The notes under the pieces are model-generated. The model saw nothing but the letters and a program-made list of their open reading frames with translations. It ran no database searches and was not told the DNA's origin. DNA of 64,000 nucleotides from Coriaria nepalensis. Lineage: Eukaryota; Streptophyta; Magnoliopsida; Cucurbitales; Coriariaceae. Shown in pieces: positions 11,068 to 25,600 of this stretch. The translations under genes were made by a program, and so were the position numbers. The stretch covers positions 2,673,501 through 2,737,500 of the forward strand of contig CP114492.1 in assembly GCA_027186245.1 (NCBI GenBank). Direction: 5' to 3'. Within the stretch, counting starts at the first letter, position 1. The number at the start of each line of letters is the position of its first letter.

Positions 11068-14000
11068 TCAGACTTCGTTTCCATCGTTTCTCGATTTTGC
11101 CTCTAGTTTGATACACTTGTACCATCTAGCAGTTGCAATGTAAACAACCAAATCAACAGTTGTCAATGCAGCTAAGAGGAAGAAAAACCTGTCAAGATGA
11201 CCCCTATTGAGATTTCCCGGAATCCATCCCGACATGTGATCCTCAGTCGATATCTTCATAACCATGGAGACAAGCAAACTGCTCACATAATTTCCCAAAG
11301 AGATTGATGTCATACAAAGAGCACTTCCAAAGCTCTTCAACCCATCTGGTGCTTGTGCATTGAAGAATTCTAATTGACCCACGTACATAAAAACCTCGGA
11401 AGCACCGATAAATGCATATTGAGGCACCTGCCAGAATATGCTCAAGGTGCTTGATCCATCACAATTTAAGCATTCTATTTTCGCATACCTTAGTCTATAG
11501 CACTCTACTATTCCAGCCGAAATCATTGCCAAAACAGCTATGATGAGTCCTATTCCCATCCTTTGAAGTTCGGTGAGCCCTTTAGAGCTTGATTTTCTCA
11601 ATTTCCCAATGATAGGGTCGACAACTTGGCGGTGAAGGAAAGTGAAGATCACGACGCTAGTGATGTCGAAGGTAGACATGCTTGCGGGTGGGATACGGAA
11701 GTGGGAAATCGTGGTTTTCATGGCGGCACCTTGCTCAACGAAGAGGGAGGCCATTTGGGTGAAGACAACAGAGTAGAGTATGGTGCATAGCCAGATTGGG
11801 AGTAGTCTTAAGATGCATTTGACTTCTTCTACTTGTGTGATCGGGCAGAGACGCCATGAGTTGTGTGGGCCCTGCTTTTGGTCGTCAATATCACGTGACG
11901 AAATGTAGGCTGCCCTGTCCAAGAACCTAAACATAAACAAATAAATTATAAGCATGGGCGTAAACTATTTCTCTTCAACCTCAACAAAATTATAATAAAA
12001 AGATGCCTAAGAAAAATAAGTACATAAGATAAAAGTATTAAGAGAACAATTTCCTTACTTAAATCCATGTGTGTAGAGTATCTTTCGATTTCCATTCATT
12101 GAGCTATCATCGCGATGAACATTGTATAACTCCTCTTCGTCCGTTGGCATTTCGACCTTCCATTTCTTAAATGCGGCAATGATGACTTGGCAGAACCGGG
12201 AAAGAGGGTTGCCACTAGATTTGAAATGTCGGAATCTTGGGGTGCAAGCAACAAACAAGACCAATCCCGCAAGAGCCGAGGCCGTTGAGACCCAAAAACC
12301 AAGCGCCCACTTTCCTTCATCTTCATAGTACACCAACACAGTGTTGGAGAAGAGTTCCCCAAGGTTCAAAGCTAAGTAGAAGTAGCTGAAGAAGTTAATT
12401 TTTGCCATTCCCTCGTTTATGTCTTCGCTATCGAATTGATCAGCTCCAAATGTGGCAATGTTTGGTTGATATCCTCCATATCCTAGGGCAACTAGGTAGA
12501 TAGAGAGGTAGAATAACCCGATCTCCATGTTTGAATGTGTCCCACATGGAGTTACTTGGTCACCACAACCTCTAGGTCTTATGAGAAAAAGGTATGATGA
12601 CAGAGAGAGTAACCCTGAGCCCTGTGATAGAGAAATAAATAATGAGTACCCTGTAATGATTGAGGATCAAGGAATCGAGAAATAATTATATGTAACATAT
12701 ACACCATGTGATATCGTATAGTTACGTCTCGTTGTTTGGTTTCTTAAATGGACCTAGATGACTTAACATTTTCACTTTCCTAGAGCCGTAAGAATATTAA
12801 GGAAGAAAATCTATCAAATGGTTTTAGTAAACTTACAATTACAAAGATGAGTTGAAAGATGGCACAAGTCTTAAACCTTCCCCAGTAGGAGTCGCTGAGG
12901 AAAGCCCCAACAAGAGAGAAAATGTAGACTGTCCCGGTCCATTTGCTCACACTGTTAGCGGCATCAGCATTGTTTTCTTGTAAAACCCGCGTCAGAAACA
13001 ACACCAAGTTCACTCCAACACCAAAGAATGCGAGGGTTGCCAAACCTTGATTCACTGATCATACAGATTAAATTAGAATGAAGTAAAGCATTAAACATGG
13101 AAAGTTAGGATTAGTATGCTATAATATTATCGGACATCGGTCGTCCCAAATCACACCCAAGCAAATGACAAGTGCTTTTCTTTTGGGGAAATTGGTAAGT
13201 TACACAAAATTCCCATTTCAATCATACATATACTTTATTCCTAGACTTCAATTAACGATAGGAATCCGGGTAAGGGACGTTTCTCAAATCATCGATTGTC
13301 ATTCTCCTATATATATAAATATACATATCACATGCTTTGTATCAATAAAGTTAGAAATTGAAAACGATCTTCACCTTAGATCTATGTGTCGTGTGTAAAT
13401 GATGAACATAATTCACTATGCATGTGCACTCAAAATATATGTTTGGCAACTTGATAAGTGCATGTAGGGATACAAATAGTAGGGGACTCTCTTCTTATGG
13501 TAGTGCCAAGAAGCACCATAAAATTTGTGTTCTCGCCAAAGTGATAAAGCATATCCAACATTACTTTGCAATAATGGATCTTAATAGCTAATAGTGTGGG
13601 TTAAAAATAAAAGGTTCCCTTTTAGCTTTTTCCCACTAAAACTATGCCTTTTCTTGCTAGGACTTTTCTCTTAATGGGTTTATTAGCCAACTAGTGACAT
13701 ATTCGTTTAGTGACTCGTTAAGTCATGCATCAAACTATATATGTCATTTCTTGGAGGATTAACACATGTTCATTTTAATAAACTTTAGGGAATAGTCACA
13801 TCGGAATGAAAAAAAAAAATGTACTAAAACATTCTTGGGCCAAATAAAACCCTACTTACTGTTACCACATGCTTAAACATATACTTATAATTTTGTTCTT
13901 TCCTATCTCTTAAACTATATCTACCAGATATGATATATAATTTTGAGCCAAAACAATAGGAATCAATTACGTTTTTTTCCCCCTCTAAATCATCACTAAT

Positions 14001-15614
14001 TTTTATTAATCTGATCCACATTTTAATATATATCAATTAAGTTTTTACTAATTTTTATTGATCACGTTTTATAAGTGTGTTAAATCTATCCAAAAACTTC
14101 TTTTTGGCCGAATAATGCAATAGACCTACAAAATCGTTCTTCTCCCTCTGTCTTTTCCATTAGATATTATTTCCATTCATGTAGGCCGAGTTATTTTTTC
14201 TTCCTTAAAAAAAGGGTTAAAAAAAGAACATGACAAAAAGAGTGATATAAAAGGTGAGGAAAAGACGAGTAAGTGAAACTAATACAATGGACAAGACGCA
14301 TAAACTAATGGAAAAGTGAGGCAAACGTTGCCAAAAAACACGTGGCAGTGAAGTGGGGCCGTAAATATATAGGTCCCATCTCAAATTAAATTAAAAATAA
14401 ATAAATAAATAAATTTTCCTTTAGTTTCCTCCTCGTCCTATTCTCTTCCTATGTCCCATGTCGTCTACTAGACTACTACTCTTCAATGCACGTACTAACT
14501 ACTAAGTAGTAAAACCACTAAAATCCAAACCCTAATTACTTCACCTCTCCGTTCCTCCCCTCTCTCCCTCCATAAGCTCGTCACGATTCATGCAACAAGA
14601 CTTCAAGAGTGGCTCAAAATAGAGTCTCTCCTCTATTTGAAAGGAAAAAAATTTATATGAATATGACTTATATACTATTCTCTATTAATCTAATAAGATA
14701 TTATACGCTTTTAGGGGTTATAAACTAAGATATTAATGAGTAATACAGCTTGCATGCATTTCGCGAAAAGAAAAAGCGAGTAACTTATGTGGCAGGACCT
14801 TAATTGCTGGACTGCCTTAAGACAATAAACGTGATCTTTATACGTGCAAGTAGGTGTTGTTCCAGATTCAAGGGATGAATACAGACTGGATTTTGGTTGA
14901 GTCTTAATCTCTCTCTTCAGTTAAGGTGGAGGAGAAGTATGGAGCAAGAGAACTAACACTTGGGAGTTTTAAGGGTTGCCAAATGTACACTCTCGGTCGC
15001 ATGCAGTTCCAGAATTTTTTTTGTTTTTTTTACTGAAACCCAAGATTTTTGAAACGCTCATTCACAGCTCAGGCCGGTTATTGTATGTATCTGCTTCTAC
15101 TTATCTTATCTCTCTCTGAAAATCTCACTCACAGTTCACAAGAAAACACACTCTCTCTTTCTTTCTGAACTCTTTTGTTTTCTCTGAAAAGTAGAAACTT
15201 CCCCCCACCCAGAAAAGGAAACATGATAAATATAACTAAAATCAATGGATTTGAACACTAACAAGAATAAGAGAGTTTGATTATTATTTACTTACGGAGA
15301 ATGATATTTCCAGCAAGCCATGTCCCGGATTTTGATCGGATAGCAGGGCGGCCATGCAAATCAACGCTCCCATCAAGGGTAGTGCAAAATTCTTGCTCAT
15401 TTTCATGCATCTTCTTCCCCTTCTACAAAAATTTTAAAACCCAAAAAAAAAAGCAATGATTTGTCGATCAGAACGGAAAGAACTAGCTAGAAACGTTGAG
15501 AAATATATAGAAAAATGAAAAGTAAGGGAAAGGATTGATCTGAATAGGGAAAATGAGATCAATGATATTGACGAGAGCTCCACTCACCTCTCTGCACGCC
15601 TCTAAGCACGCCAT
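11068..15614 (-). CDS. NPF7.3: NRT1/PTR family transporter, NPF7.3 (NRT1.5) type (5 coding exons)
   Basis: A 12-helix major-facilitator protein of the plasma membrane. Arabidopsis NPF7.3 loads nitrate and potassium into root xylem (family knowledge). Minus-strand exons: 15614-15588, 15422-15296, 13054-12837, 12621-12059, 11926-11068. All introns are GT-AG and phases agree, giving 597 aa against 614 in Arabidopsis. The first exon codes only MACLEACRE; the second intron is 2.24 kb. Recognisable blocks are NQGLATLAFFGVGVNLV in helix 1, GAFLSDSYWGR, ALGYGGYQPNIATFGADQFD, FFSYFYLALNLG, then TQVEEVKCILRLLPIW and FTQMASLFVEQGAAM. The C-terminal half has PQYAFIGASEVFMYVGQLEF, NAQAPDGLKSFGSALCM and GHLDRFFFLLAAL. 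The ExxE[K/R] motif of most NPF proteins is replaced by NQGLA at residues 53-57, as I recall for NPF7 members. NPF7.2 is the alternative paralogue. Confidence 0.93.
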
Positions 15615-15764
15615 TGATGATGTTAAGAACAGGCTTATTGATTTACTTTGGTAAGGGAGTGAAGTGCTTAAGATGATCAGGGAAAGCTAAGGTGGTGAGT
15701 TTGAGGTGCTTGGTGTAGACAATAGAAAGATGTTTGGGACTTGACAGAGATCAGGGGGAAGATG

Positions 15765-15773
15765 GTATAAATA
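15765..15773 (-). promoter_or_regulatory. Possible TATA element of the NPF7.3 gene
   Basis: The plus strand reads GTATAAATAG; on the gene's strand this is CTATTTATAC, about 155 bp before the ATG. It is a weak match to the plant TATA consensus, so position is the main support. Confidence 0.3.
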
Positions 15774-15799
15774 GAGGAAAAAGAAGAGAAGGGTATTGT

Positions 15800-17440
15800 C
15801 TTGGAAATTAAAGATTGGAGAAAGAAAAAGTGTGACCATCCAAATGGCCATATCCAAAATTAAATTAGGAAAAAAAAAAAAAAAAAAAAGACGAAGAGAA
15901 AATATGTAAAATGCAATGTTTGGACATGGAAAGCGATTGGTAGACCTCTCTTTTCATCCTTTATTTATTTATATTTTTCTTTGATGTCATAATTTTCATT
16001 TTATATGAATCAAATACTTGGCTATTTTCTGTTCATAACAAATAAGCTATTTATTTAATTTTAGTAATAATCTCTTAAGATTTTTATATAATATAGTATG
16101 AAGTTCGGTTATCCGCATTTTTTTTACATAGATAATTATGGTCCAACTTTAAGGAGCTGGTCTAGAGGTTTAAAGCGTAAAATTCTAATTGAGATCTTTT
16201 TAAATTTATAGAGTCATGATATCTTATTAAGTAAAAAATAATCAAATATTAATAATTAAGAATATTTTATACTACTAATTTAAATATGTCTAAGAATTAA
16301 AAAAAAAAAAAAAATTTCGGTCCGTTACATCTTCTTCATATATTACACATACTTAATATTATATGTCTAGAATTTAAATTAAGTCGCAATGATAAAGATG
16401 GATCATAATATTATTTCATATAAAAAATGATTATCCAAAAAAGGTAATATATGAATTATTTAGATCTTTTCTATCGTTATTGATATATTTTTTGAGTTGG
16501 TAATAACGGTCGATATATCCAAAATTTAATCTCACTTAGCACCTACAATATTGTATCAAATCATTTATTACTTATTGCACCAAGTTACATCTTATGTTAT
16601 ACATTATATTGATCAAAATGTATGAATGATAGATCATATAATTAAATTTATTTTTTATAATTCAAAATTTTAAAATAATCAGTAATTTAATATCGTATTA
16701 GAACTGATAACAGTTATTCCTTATTTATTATTTTTTTATATTTATTTGTCATCTATTTACACATGTAAAACTTCTATCGTTGTGAATTTACATGTGAATG
16801 AAACATTAAAAATATTAGTAATAAATAACATAGCTAAATTCATTTTTTAATTATCGAATTTTTAGAATAATCGATAGCTCGTGAAAATACAGTACGTGAT
16901 GCAATATATATAAAGTAGAAGGATTCCGTAAAAAAATAAAAAAGAATTTTCCTACCATTTTATTTGTAAGTGACGTCTTTTTTTTCAGTGTGTGTGATTT
17001 CAGCATTTAGTGGGTTACGTGTGGGTGGTATGTACACATTTTTCAATAGCAACGGTGATTAGGAGTGTCTTATAATGGAATTTAGTGATAATCCACATCC
17101 ATTGATTAGGTTAGAGCGACAATTTGCATTTTAGGTAGTCATTTGCGTCTTTACAGTTTCTTTTTATTTATTTATTTATTTAAAAGTTTCATAAAAAAAG
17201 AATAAATTTATTAATTTTCTTTATTTTTTATTTTATTATTATTATTATTCTTTTTAACGAGACCATATTGGTTATAAATTAAAAATGAAAGGATTTCTCA
17301 CGGTCCTCTCTATTTAAGAAAATTCTATCATAAGAAGAGAAACATTTTAGAATTGTAAACAAATGAGATTACAACCATTAATATTGGTAAGAACATTTGT
17401 CATAAAATTACTTTCATAAAAAATATGCGAGATCTTAATA
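15800..17440. other. Intergenic, AT-rich, no gene seen
   Basis: A poly-A tract lies at 15870-15890. The rest is low-complexity AT-rich DNA with short TTTA and TTA repeats near 17160-17250. Segments around 16140-16260 resemble generic plant intergenic repeat DNA, but no terminal structure is visible. Confidence 0.5.
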
Positions 17441-17800
17441 TCAAAAGAGAGAATCCAAAACCAGATCATGTTCCAACCATTGGGAGATAGACCAGTATGG
17501 GCACTCTTTTTCGAGGGATTGAACAAGGCTAGGCGAATCACATTCAACCAAAAGCAGATTATAACCATAAAGCAGCGCCATTTGGATACCATGAAATAGA
17601 CCATGTAATTCCGCTAAGAAGCTACTATAGGCAACATTAAGAGGGGAGTAAAAAGCCCAAACCACCAAGCCTCTATGATCCCGAATAACCCCACTGCATG
17701 ACGTCCTCATAGAGGACCTTTTTTAAGCGCCGTCAATGTTTAATTTATATAATACCCAACCGGCGTACGAGTCCAAGAGCAAACGATTGGCTGTTTCACT
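17441..17800 (-). pseudogene. RNase H domain relic of a LINE-type (non-LTR) retroelement
   Basis: The minus strand reads CSWTRTPVGYYIKLNIDGAL at about 17790-17730, then after a frame break GVIRDHRGLVVWAFYSPLN, AELHGLFHGIQMALLYGY and LLLVECDSPSLVQSLEKE. This is the RNase H fold of plant LINE reverse transcriptases and related RVT_3 proteins (PF13456). The first catalytic Asp sits in NIDGA, the Glu in AELHGL and the next Asp in VECDS. A stop after KKGPL and the frame break make it non-functional. No reverse transcriptase is visible beside it, so it is a small stranded 3' piece. Confidence 0.72.
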
Positions 17801-20800
17801 GGATGGGAGTAAACTTGTTACTTATGCTTTATAAACGAACTTCTTCTCTCCTAGCATGCAAGACATGTTCCAACACGGATTATTACCTCTCTTTTTTTTT
17901 TTTTGAGAGCCTTTTCTTCGGGCAAGTATATATGCATCAATGCCGACACAATTCTCGTACGATCAACAAACCTGGAAATTCGGACATTGCAAACCTAACA
18001 AAAGAGATCAGAAAGTAAAAAAGGAAAATAGAATAGCATTCCATTTTACTGCAGCAAAGGAATAAGAAGACGATTCTTGAAAATTTTTGTTTTTGTTTTT
18101 GTTTGTTTTTTTGATGAGTAAGTTAGTAGAATAAATGACGATGTTTTCTATCTGGAGTTTAACTTTACAGCTAAATAATTGAACAAGATAATATTCCCAT
18201 CCATAGTTAATGGTGATATCCCTCATTTCACATAAAGGTCATGACCTGAACTGAAGTTTCAGCTAGACCTTAATGGAAACATACATTATTTAGCTTATGG
18301 GCATATCTTTTGTTGTCTCTGATCTCTCTTTTAGCTGAATATTTCTCAATTATGATCAAATAATACTCTTCTTTAAGTAGTGATTATACCACAACTTGCT
18401 CAATTACCAGATTCTCATCATTATTAGTCCACATATATTTATCCAAATATATTTATCATCTCATGTTGTAGTTTAATTATTTTTCGTTTCATTCCACGAT
18501 ATCCTAAGAATCAAATCATACCTAATTGTTTCTATTCTTTTGGTTTAAGACAAATCTCCACAATTTCTTGTGTATTTCTCTCTCTTTGTTTTTTTTAGTG
18601 GATTTCTCTTTTGTGGTTCACCAATGAACGTAGGCTAAAAGCTGAACAACATATATTTATATGTTGGTTCCACATTTCTGTATATCTTTGCTTTACTTTC
18701 ATTATTTCTTGTTTTCTAATTGTAATATCATACGCATACATAGAATCCTAATGAATTACTATCATAGTTAAGTCTATTTTGTTAACATAAAATCATGTAT
18801 AGTAGTGTACTATGAGAATTTTGAAAAGCGATATGTATAAGAATATTATAGTAGTACTATAAGAATATTTTTTGCACATCTATAATTATAAGTATATTTT
18901 TTAAGCACTCTCAAACGATCTCTAAGTATTTGAGAATTTTAAATGTACACTATTTAGAAAAGAATGTGGAGTTTCCCTCCTTTGTTTTGTTGGGCAGTCG
19001 CTATTTTTTTAGTCTCTTATGATAAGTCACAAACTTATTATACGAGAGTAAAAAAAAATTTTGTATAGGTATAACTCATATACAATTCTAAGTAGTCTAA
19101 CAATTGAAACCGTGTCATTTAGTACACTAAGATATACATAACAATTTTATTTATTGAAATAATAAAAATAATGCACGAATCATAATTATATAAAAAATTA
19201 TCGCAAAAGGGTCACTTATTATCGGTTTAATTTAGGTGGTTAAGAGTAGATCGAAGAATTTAGTCTCATTTGATGGCTGTTCATTGAGAGTTTTGTAGAG
19301 ACGAAAATCTTGCAACGTTGGAATGAAAGTATGTAGACGTAAATTTGACTTTCTAACAATAATGATGAACTCGTAAAGTAATAAGTTGTTCGACAAGTAG
19401 GTATGAAAGAAAGTGGTTGGCAGCTTTCTAACAATGGTGAGAGAACGTAGTCATATGTTTCGTGTAAGGCTTTCGAAGATTCAAAATTTGTTCGAGAGTT
19501 TTTAAAATTCAAGCCAATGTCGAAATTTGTTGTACTCATGGCTAGAAGAAGTGTAATTGAGTAGTTTTCTATCTTCTATGCAATTATTGTTTAGCCTAAC
19601 TGTTTTATTGAAAAGTGCAAGTCTCTAGGGTTTTGATATATTAGGAAAGAGTTAGCATTAAGGTTGGATTAGAGCAAACATGATCACAAAAAGGGTTGAT
19701 TATGGGAGGAAAAGTTGTGTAATCAATCATTCTTTTCGATTCATATCCTTACAATCTTTTCTAATTCTTTTTTTTTTTTTTTTTAGTTGTAAACGTAAGC
19801 TAAAAATCAAATAATGTATATCGTTTGCATCTTAATTTTTCTATATCTTTATTTTGTTTACATTATTTCTCAATTCGCTCTATTACTTTATAGGTCTCAT
19901 GAACCTATAAATTTTTTGTAGATTTTATTATTATTTATTATTAATATTATGGTTGTTATTATATATCATTATTACTATTACTATTATTAGTATCTATTAT
20001 TATTACTATTATTACTGTAGTTATTATTGATATCATTATTTTCTTATTATTGTTATTATTATTATGATTTAAAAAAAAATAGATTAATAAAATTTATAAA
20101 TTTTGAAGTGAAATTAAATATTGTTTATGCTTTTCTTCCCTATTTTTTCCCCTCCATGAATTTTTCTTCCTCCTAATACTCCTTCCCCCCGCCCCGTATA
20201 CACCCATTCCCGACAGCCCCATCGTCACCGGACTTCTCTAACTCTATGAACTCCCAGCGCTGCAACTCCCTTAATGCCGCGATGTTGGGATAACCAACCT
20301 CACATTGAAAAAAGAAAAATACAAAAACAAAATATCCTAAATTTACTTTGGTAATGAGTCCCCACCCTAATACAAATACTACTAGATACGCCAGGCAGAT
20401 ACCAATCAATTATTATACTCTTAAGCACTAAAACTTTTTAAGATTAAAGCCTTTAAATTATTAGATTTTTGGCTGACTATAAGAAACAACTCCCATGTAT
20501 TTTGAATACAAAATTTCGAGACGTATTATTTTAATCATAAAACTCTTGAGTCTATAGTTTATTTATTTATTTATTATTATTATTTTTCTACGAACACTCA
20601 AAAGTCTATAGTGACTCAGGTCGGCTCTGCCTATAGTTTAGGTTCTTAAATAATTGTAATATATATATATATATAATTATTAAAATTTGAGAATATATTA
20701 AAAAAGTTTGTTTATTATATTCATGGGAAATATGAAAAAAATAAAAAAAAAGATGAATAAAATGTCAATAAGGATTGAACTAATCAAATAATATTTGCAT

Positions 20801-21500
20801 AATTAAGGGTTAGAGTTAGACAAAAACTGTAAAGATATAAAATACATTATACATAAGTTAAGCCTTATAAAAATATATTTTTAATCTAAATATTAAGGAT
20901 TTATTTTAAAAAAAATTAAAATTTTAAGTTAAAATTTTAATTTTAATAAAGATGAAAATGGGCAATAATGCCCCTTGTCCACCCTGTAGACGCCGCAGCA
21001 CAACAATAACCACCTTACTCATTTATATTTTGATGATGCAAAAGGGTTCATAGTAATGGAAGAACAGTAAAACTTCTGTGACCATTCTCATGCATGAGAT
21101 AACAAGTTCTTAAACAGTACCGAAAGGATCTCCCAATAGTACTGATATATAAGGGAACATGGAATAAAAAAATGTTTTTTTTTTTTTGGCCAAAAGTGCA
21201 AGAACTTGTTGAATCTGTCATTATATATGCGGGAATTGAAGATTTTTCTCTTCCTTAATAATTTCAAATGATGCCTTCTGTTGATTTGATTTTAGGCTCT
21301 TGATCAACCACGAAATGTTGTATTATAATTATTGCACACCAAAGTGAAAATGGTTCTTGGGGATTAATGCATGCACTTATATAACTACACTTTTAGAAGA
21401 GCATAAGTTTGTTTATTGTACAGTTTGTCGCACTTTGATTTGTTCTTAAGATTCCAAAATCTTGCCTCCCTAATACGTATGATTTAGTTAATGTATTTGC
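17801..21500. other. Gene-poor, low-complexity intergenic DNA
   Basis: No supported gene. It holds imperfect ATT/TTA repeats at 19921-20070, an AT-dinucleotide tract near 20660-20675, and a GC-richer patch at 20180-20280 with a short minus-strand frame (20173-20409) that I do not recognise. Confidence 0.5.
19921..20070. repeat. Imperfect trinucleotide (ATT/TTA) tract
   Basis: About 150 bp made mainly of ATT, ATC and ATG triplets, seen directly. A simple-sequence repeat with interruptions. Confidence 0.85.
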
Positions 21501-22620
21501 TATGACATAACTAGCATAGATCAAAATCCTCTTTTTACTATGATACCAGTTTGTTATAACAAATACTTACGTATCAAATGATAGTCTCAAATGATAGTCA
21601 GTGAAATAAATTGAAAGAAAAAAAGATAGGAAACAAATAATATAGTGATTTACAATTTACATGGTTTGGACGAACTAACCAACAATGACAGGTGAAAAAC
21701 GGTAGAGAATTCGAGTATAACGAGAATTAGGGGGGTGCATTGATCGAATGATTTGGATTTGAGCGATTTCCGTGATCAACTCAACTATGACCGGTTTCTT
21801 ATGTCTTCATCTATAGCCAATCTAATTAACTTAAAAACCCGACCAAATCTTTGGGTTGGATTAGGTATAAACTCATGGATGATCGACTTTTTCATTAAAA
21901 AAAAAAAAGAAAACGTAAAACAAAATAAACTAATTTCTTATTCAATTTCATACAAGAAAATCATCAACTGAAGCAACAAAAATATTATTTTTTGAGTTAA
22001 AAAAGGATTGAAAGATATTATTTAAGCTCCTAATATTTTCTTTCGTGCCCTTATTATAAGTGAAATTTAATTGGGATGAGCACACTTAAATAAATATCTA
22101 ATTGGATTTGAGTAAATTCTAAATAATAAAAGTATATGTAGAAGTACATTCAATTGAATTTCTTCATGAAACTTTTATTACGTAGTATGATATATTATTA
22201 CATACTTTATATCGAGCTCTGATATATGGTATTACATTTTTAAGGATACAATAATTGTATTTAAAAGTGACACATTACAATTAAAAAAATAAGTATGAAG
22301 TTAAGTTATTTTGAGAATAATCAAGTAATTTTATAAAAATATATAATATATATATAAAATATAAAATATAAAATATAAACTATTTAATCTATATATCTAT
22401 CTATATATATTAATAATTTGATCTAGCCGTATTTGGCCATTTTTTTTAAAATTTATTTTCCGGCCAAATTGTTCGGGTTGAGTTTAGACTAAATCCGTAG
22501 CCAACCAAGTATACATTACACCCGTGAGTTTCGGATGATCGGTTCAGTTTTCGGCATGGTGAATTGGATGACCGGTTTACTGCACGACCCTAATCCGATC
22601 ACAAAATAGTTGCCCAAATA
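21501..22620. other. Probable repetitive intergenic DNA
   Basis: Phrases such as TGATTTACAATTTACATGGTTT at 21647-21668 and GG(T/A)TGATCGGTT-like stretches around 22480-22600 are common in plant dispersed repeats. No coding match and no clear ends. Named from style only. Confidence 0.3.
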
Positions 22621-25600
22621 ATAAAATCGCTCTATAACAAATTTTAAATTCAGATCTTCCTAAATTTCTTGCCATATTACATAAGATCATTTCCCTTGAC
22701 CCAGATGCTTTTCTTTTAAAAGATTAAGAGGGTAAAAAACCCCACCTTTTGTGATTGCATTCACTAAATTGATTAACAATACATCTAGTACTGATCAAAC
22801 TAAAAGGATTAATTGCATATAAACAAATTTTATAATTGGGCTTATGCTTAATGTGGCCATGCCTAAAATGTAGACTTTGTAGTGGGAAAGACAAATGGCA
22901 TTTATGAGTGTGAAGAAGGAAAATTAATTGGATTATTATAGTCATGAGAAAAGAAAAACACTTGGTACCTACAAATTTTCGTCAAATTATTTTATCTTAG
23001 CATGAAACATGCTTATGTAATTAATTAATCGGAAGAACTATCCTTCTCCTATGTAATAAATCAATAGCTGAGAATCGTTGAATTTCCTTTTAAAAAAATG
23101 GAGGGAATTTGTCTAAGAAATTAATGGTGATTGAAAGATCAAGTACTTCTTTTTGGCCGAAAACCAAATTGAAAAGAAGACCTAATTGAAACACTAGTGA
23201 CAGACTTCGGAGTCGGTTGATTCCGATGATCGGATGGCACCCCGACTCGGTTGGTTTACCGTATTGTCTCCAACTTTCGCTAATCCTTAATATCACTAGC
23301 GGTATTTGAGATATATTGTTAAACTTTTCGCGCTGCAACAAAGCTACTACGTCAATAAACCATGTATATATATATAATTTGAGGTCAAGTTTAGTGAAGG
23401 ATCACAGTTTTAGTATTCGACCGATCAACTCTTAGTTTTGTTTTTGGCCGAAGATCAACTCTTAGATGACGTTCATCATCTACTATATAAGAATTTAATG
23501 TCATACGTTTTACACCTAACATTTAGTCAAAAACGATTTCATATATTGCTATCTCAATTTATTGAATTAAACGATTATAATATATATAAATCTAGATTTG
23601 ACACATCTTTGATGCCACGAGGGCATTACAAATCTCAGGTTTTCTACGGCCTTTCCTCAACTAATTAATTAGGTAGAACTTAAGAAAAAAAAGTCATATT
23701 CATTTAAGTTTATACGAGTATATTTTATGGGGAAAAATTAAACTCATCACAATTATATATATAATTTGATATTATAAAATAAATATTTATAATTATAATA
23801 AAATTTAATTTTATATATAATTAAAGAAACAAAAAATAATCTATAAAAGTAAAACAAAGCAAACAAGATCTAAAAATCAAATAAAAAATAATACAACTGT
23901 TATGCATTACCTAAAAATCTTCTTCCATACAGAAATAAAAAGTTGTAGCAAGAGTGAAATAAAATCTACAAAAAAAAAAAAAAAATCTACCAACTAGTGA
24001 CAAAGACAAAAGAGCCAGGCTAGTTAGTAGATGAATCAATTACTTAATAGAATCGAAAACCAAATTTTATATTAAACTAAGGAACTTTGATAGTGAAATG
24101 CAATCGTTCTTATAGATCTGTCCCATATGGTGCCTTATCATCCTTACAAATTGCATGATTTCCTTACGCATGCATTCACTTATATATTTTCCTGTTCTCT
24201 TTAACTTTAAAAAGAAGTGGTCGTAATTTTAATATGCAAAGGGTTAATTGGCTATTCATTTGCACCCATATCTTCTTTTTTTTTTTTTTCTGTCAGATCC
24301 CACTTATTTTTCTTCATGTGTCAGCATCAAAACCGAATTCTAATCACAATGTCCAATTGATCAGCAGTCCAAATTTACTTGATTTTAGCATCATCAACTA
24401 GATAGAGTAATGAGGCAAATATGACATTACTAAATTTATAAGTAATTAGCTAGTGATATCGTATGTTTATGTTGAACCCGTTACTTAGGTTTCCACAAGG
24501 CCAACAGAAAGAAGAAAAAAAGAGAGAAACCATTAAGACATTAATAGTTACACGTTCAGCGTCATGTTGGAAGAGGTGATGTTTTTGACCTAAGAAATAT
24601 TGTGTAGTGATGAACTTGAAATCTTAAATCTCACGTAGAATCTACCTTAAACCTTGACCAGTCGATCAATTTTAGCTTTAACCTTTCGCCAAACTATTAT
24701 ATTTTATTTAGTAAAGATTAAAAAGATGCAGAACAGCTGGCCATTAAGATTTTCGTCCGACAATATAAATATTAATTCATTATATAGTTAGGTTCCCTTA
24801 TCACTCACGGGTCACGAGTACAGTAGTGTCATATCATAATCTTATTATATATAAATCAACATGGATCAGCATGTCGTTTGTGATGAATGATAATGGTGCA
24901 CGAAATTAATGAATGAACATGGGAGTAATTATGATTGAGAATTGGGATTAGACTTTCAATCTTTAATCCTTTATCCATGTTTTTAGTTAATTAAGTGCAG
25001 TGCTGTATATAGTTGGGGTTATGCCGACCGTTCGAAGCATTATTGGAAACATGATGATTAAGATATGGTGCATAGTTTATGTATGCACCTGAGGATAGTG
25101 GTACCAATCACTTCAGTTAGGTTATGAAATAAATTACTGAAAATAATTAGTAGTCAGCTTAATCAATCGTTTTAAACAATGATATATATTTATATATGTA
25201 CATTGTCTTTATCAGCTAGCCAGATCGAATGCTATATCTTATTTCGGGTGAAAGTGAAAAGAGAGAAAATTTTGTGCGAAATCTTAATAAGAGTGTAGTT
25301 TGCTTTCACTTCTTTGACTTGATACTCAACATAATCGATTTGTTGGGTAAATTATGTTATAATGTTAAAATTTATGAAAAAATTTATTTCAAAAAACTAA
25401 TTTAATGGAGAAAATAATTTTAAGATTATAAGAAATTTCATCAATTTCTTTATATAAGTAATATGAGATTAATATATCAACTTATCAAAAAGTGATCGAT
25501 AGTGAATTAGACTGTTTGAAGAACCATTTTAGCATACTAAGAAATATTGGTTAAGAAAATAAAATAGTCAATATGATATAACACATCAAAAAATATAATA

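Noticed and set aside
20173..20409. Minus-strand 78-codon frame with a hydrophobic start and a charged, Gly-rich end
   Set aside because: Not recognised; the GC-richer part is only about 100 bases and there is no supporting splice or promoter signal.
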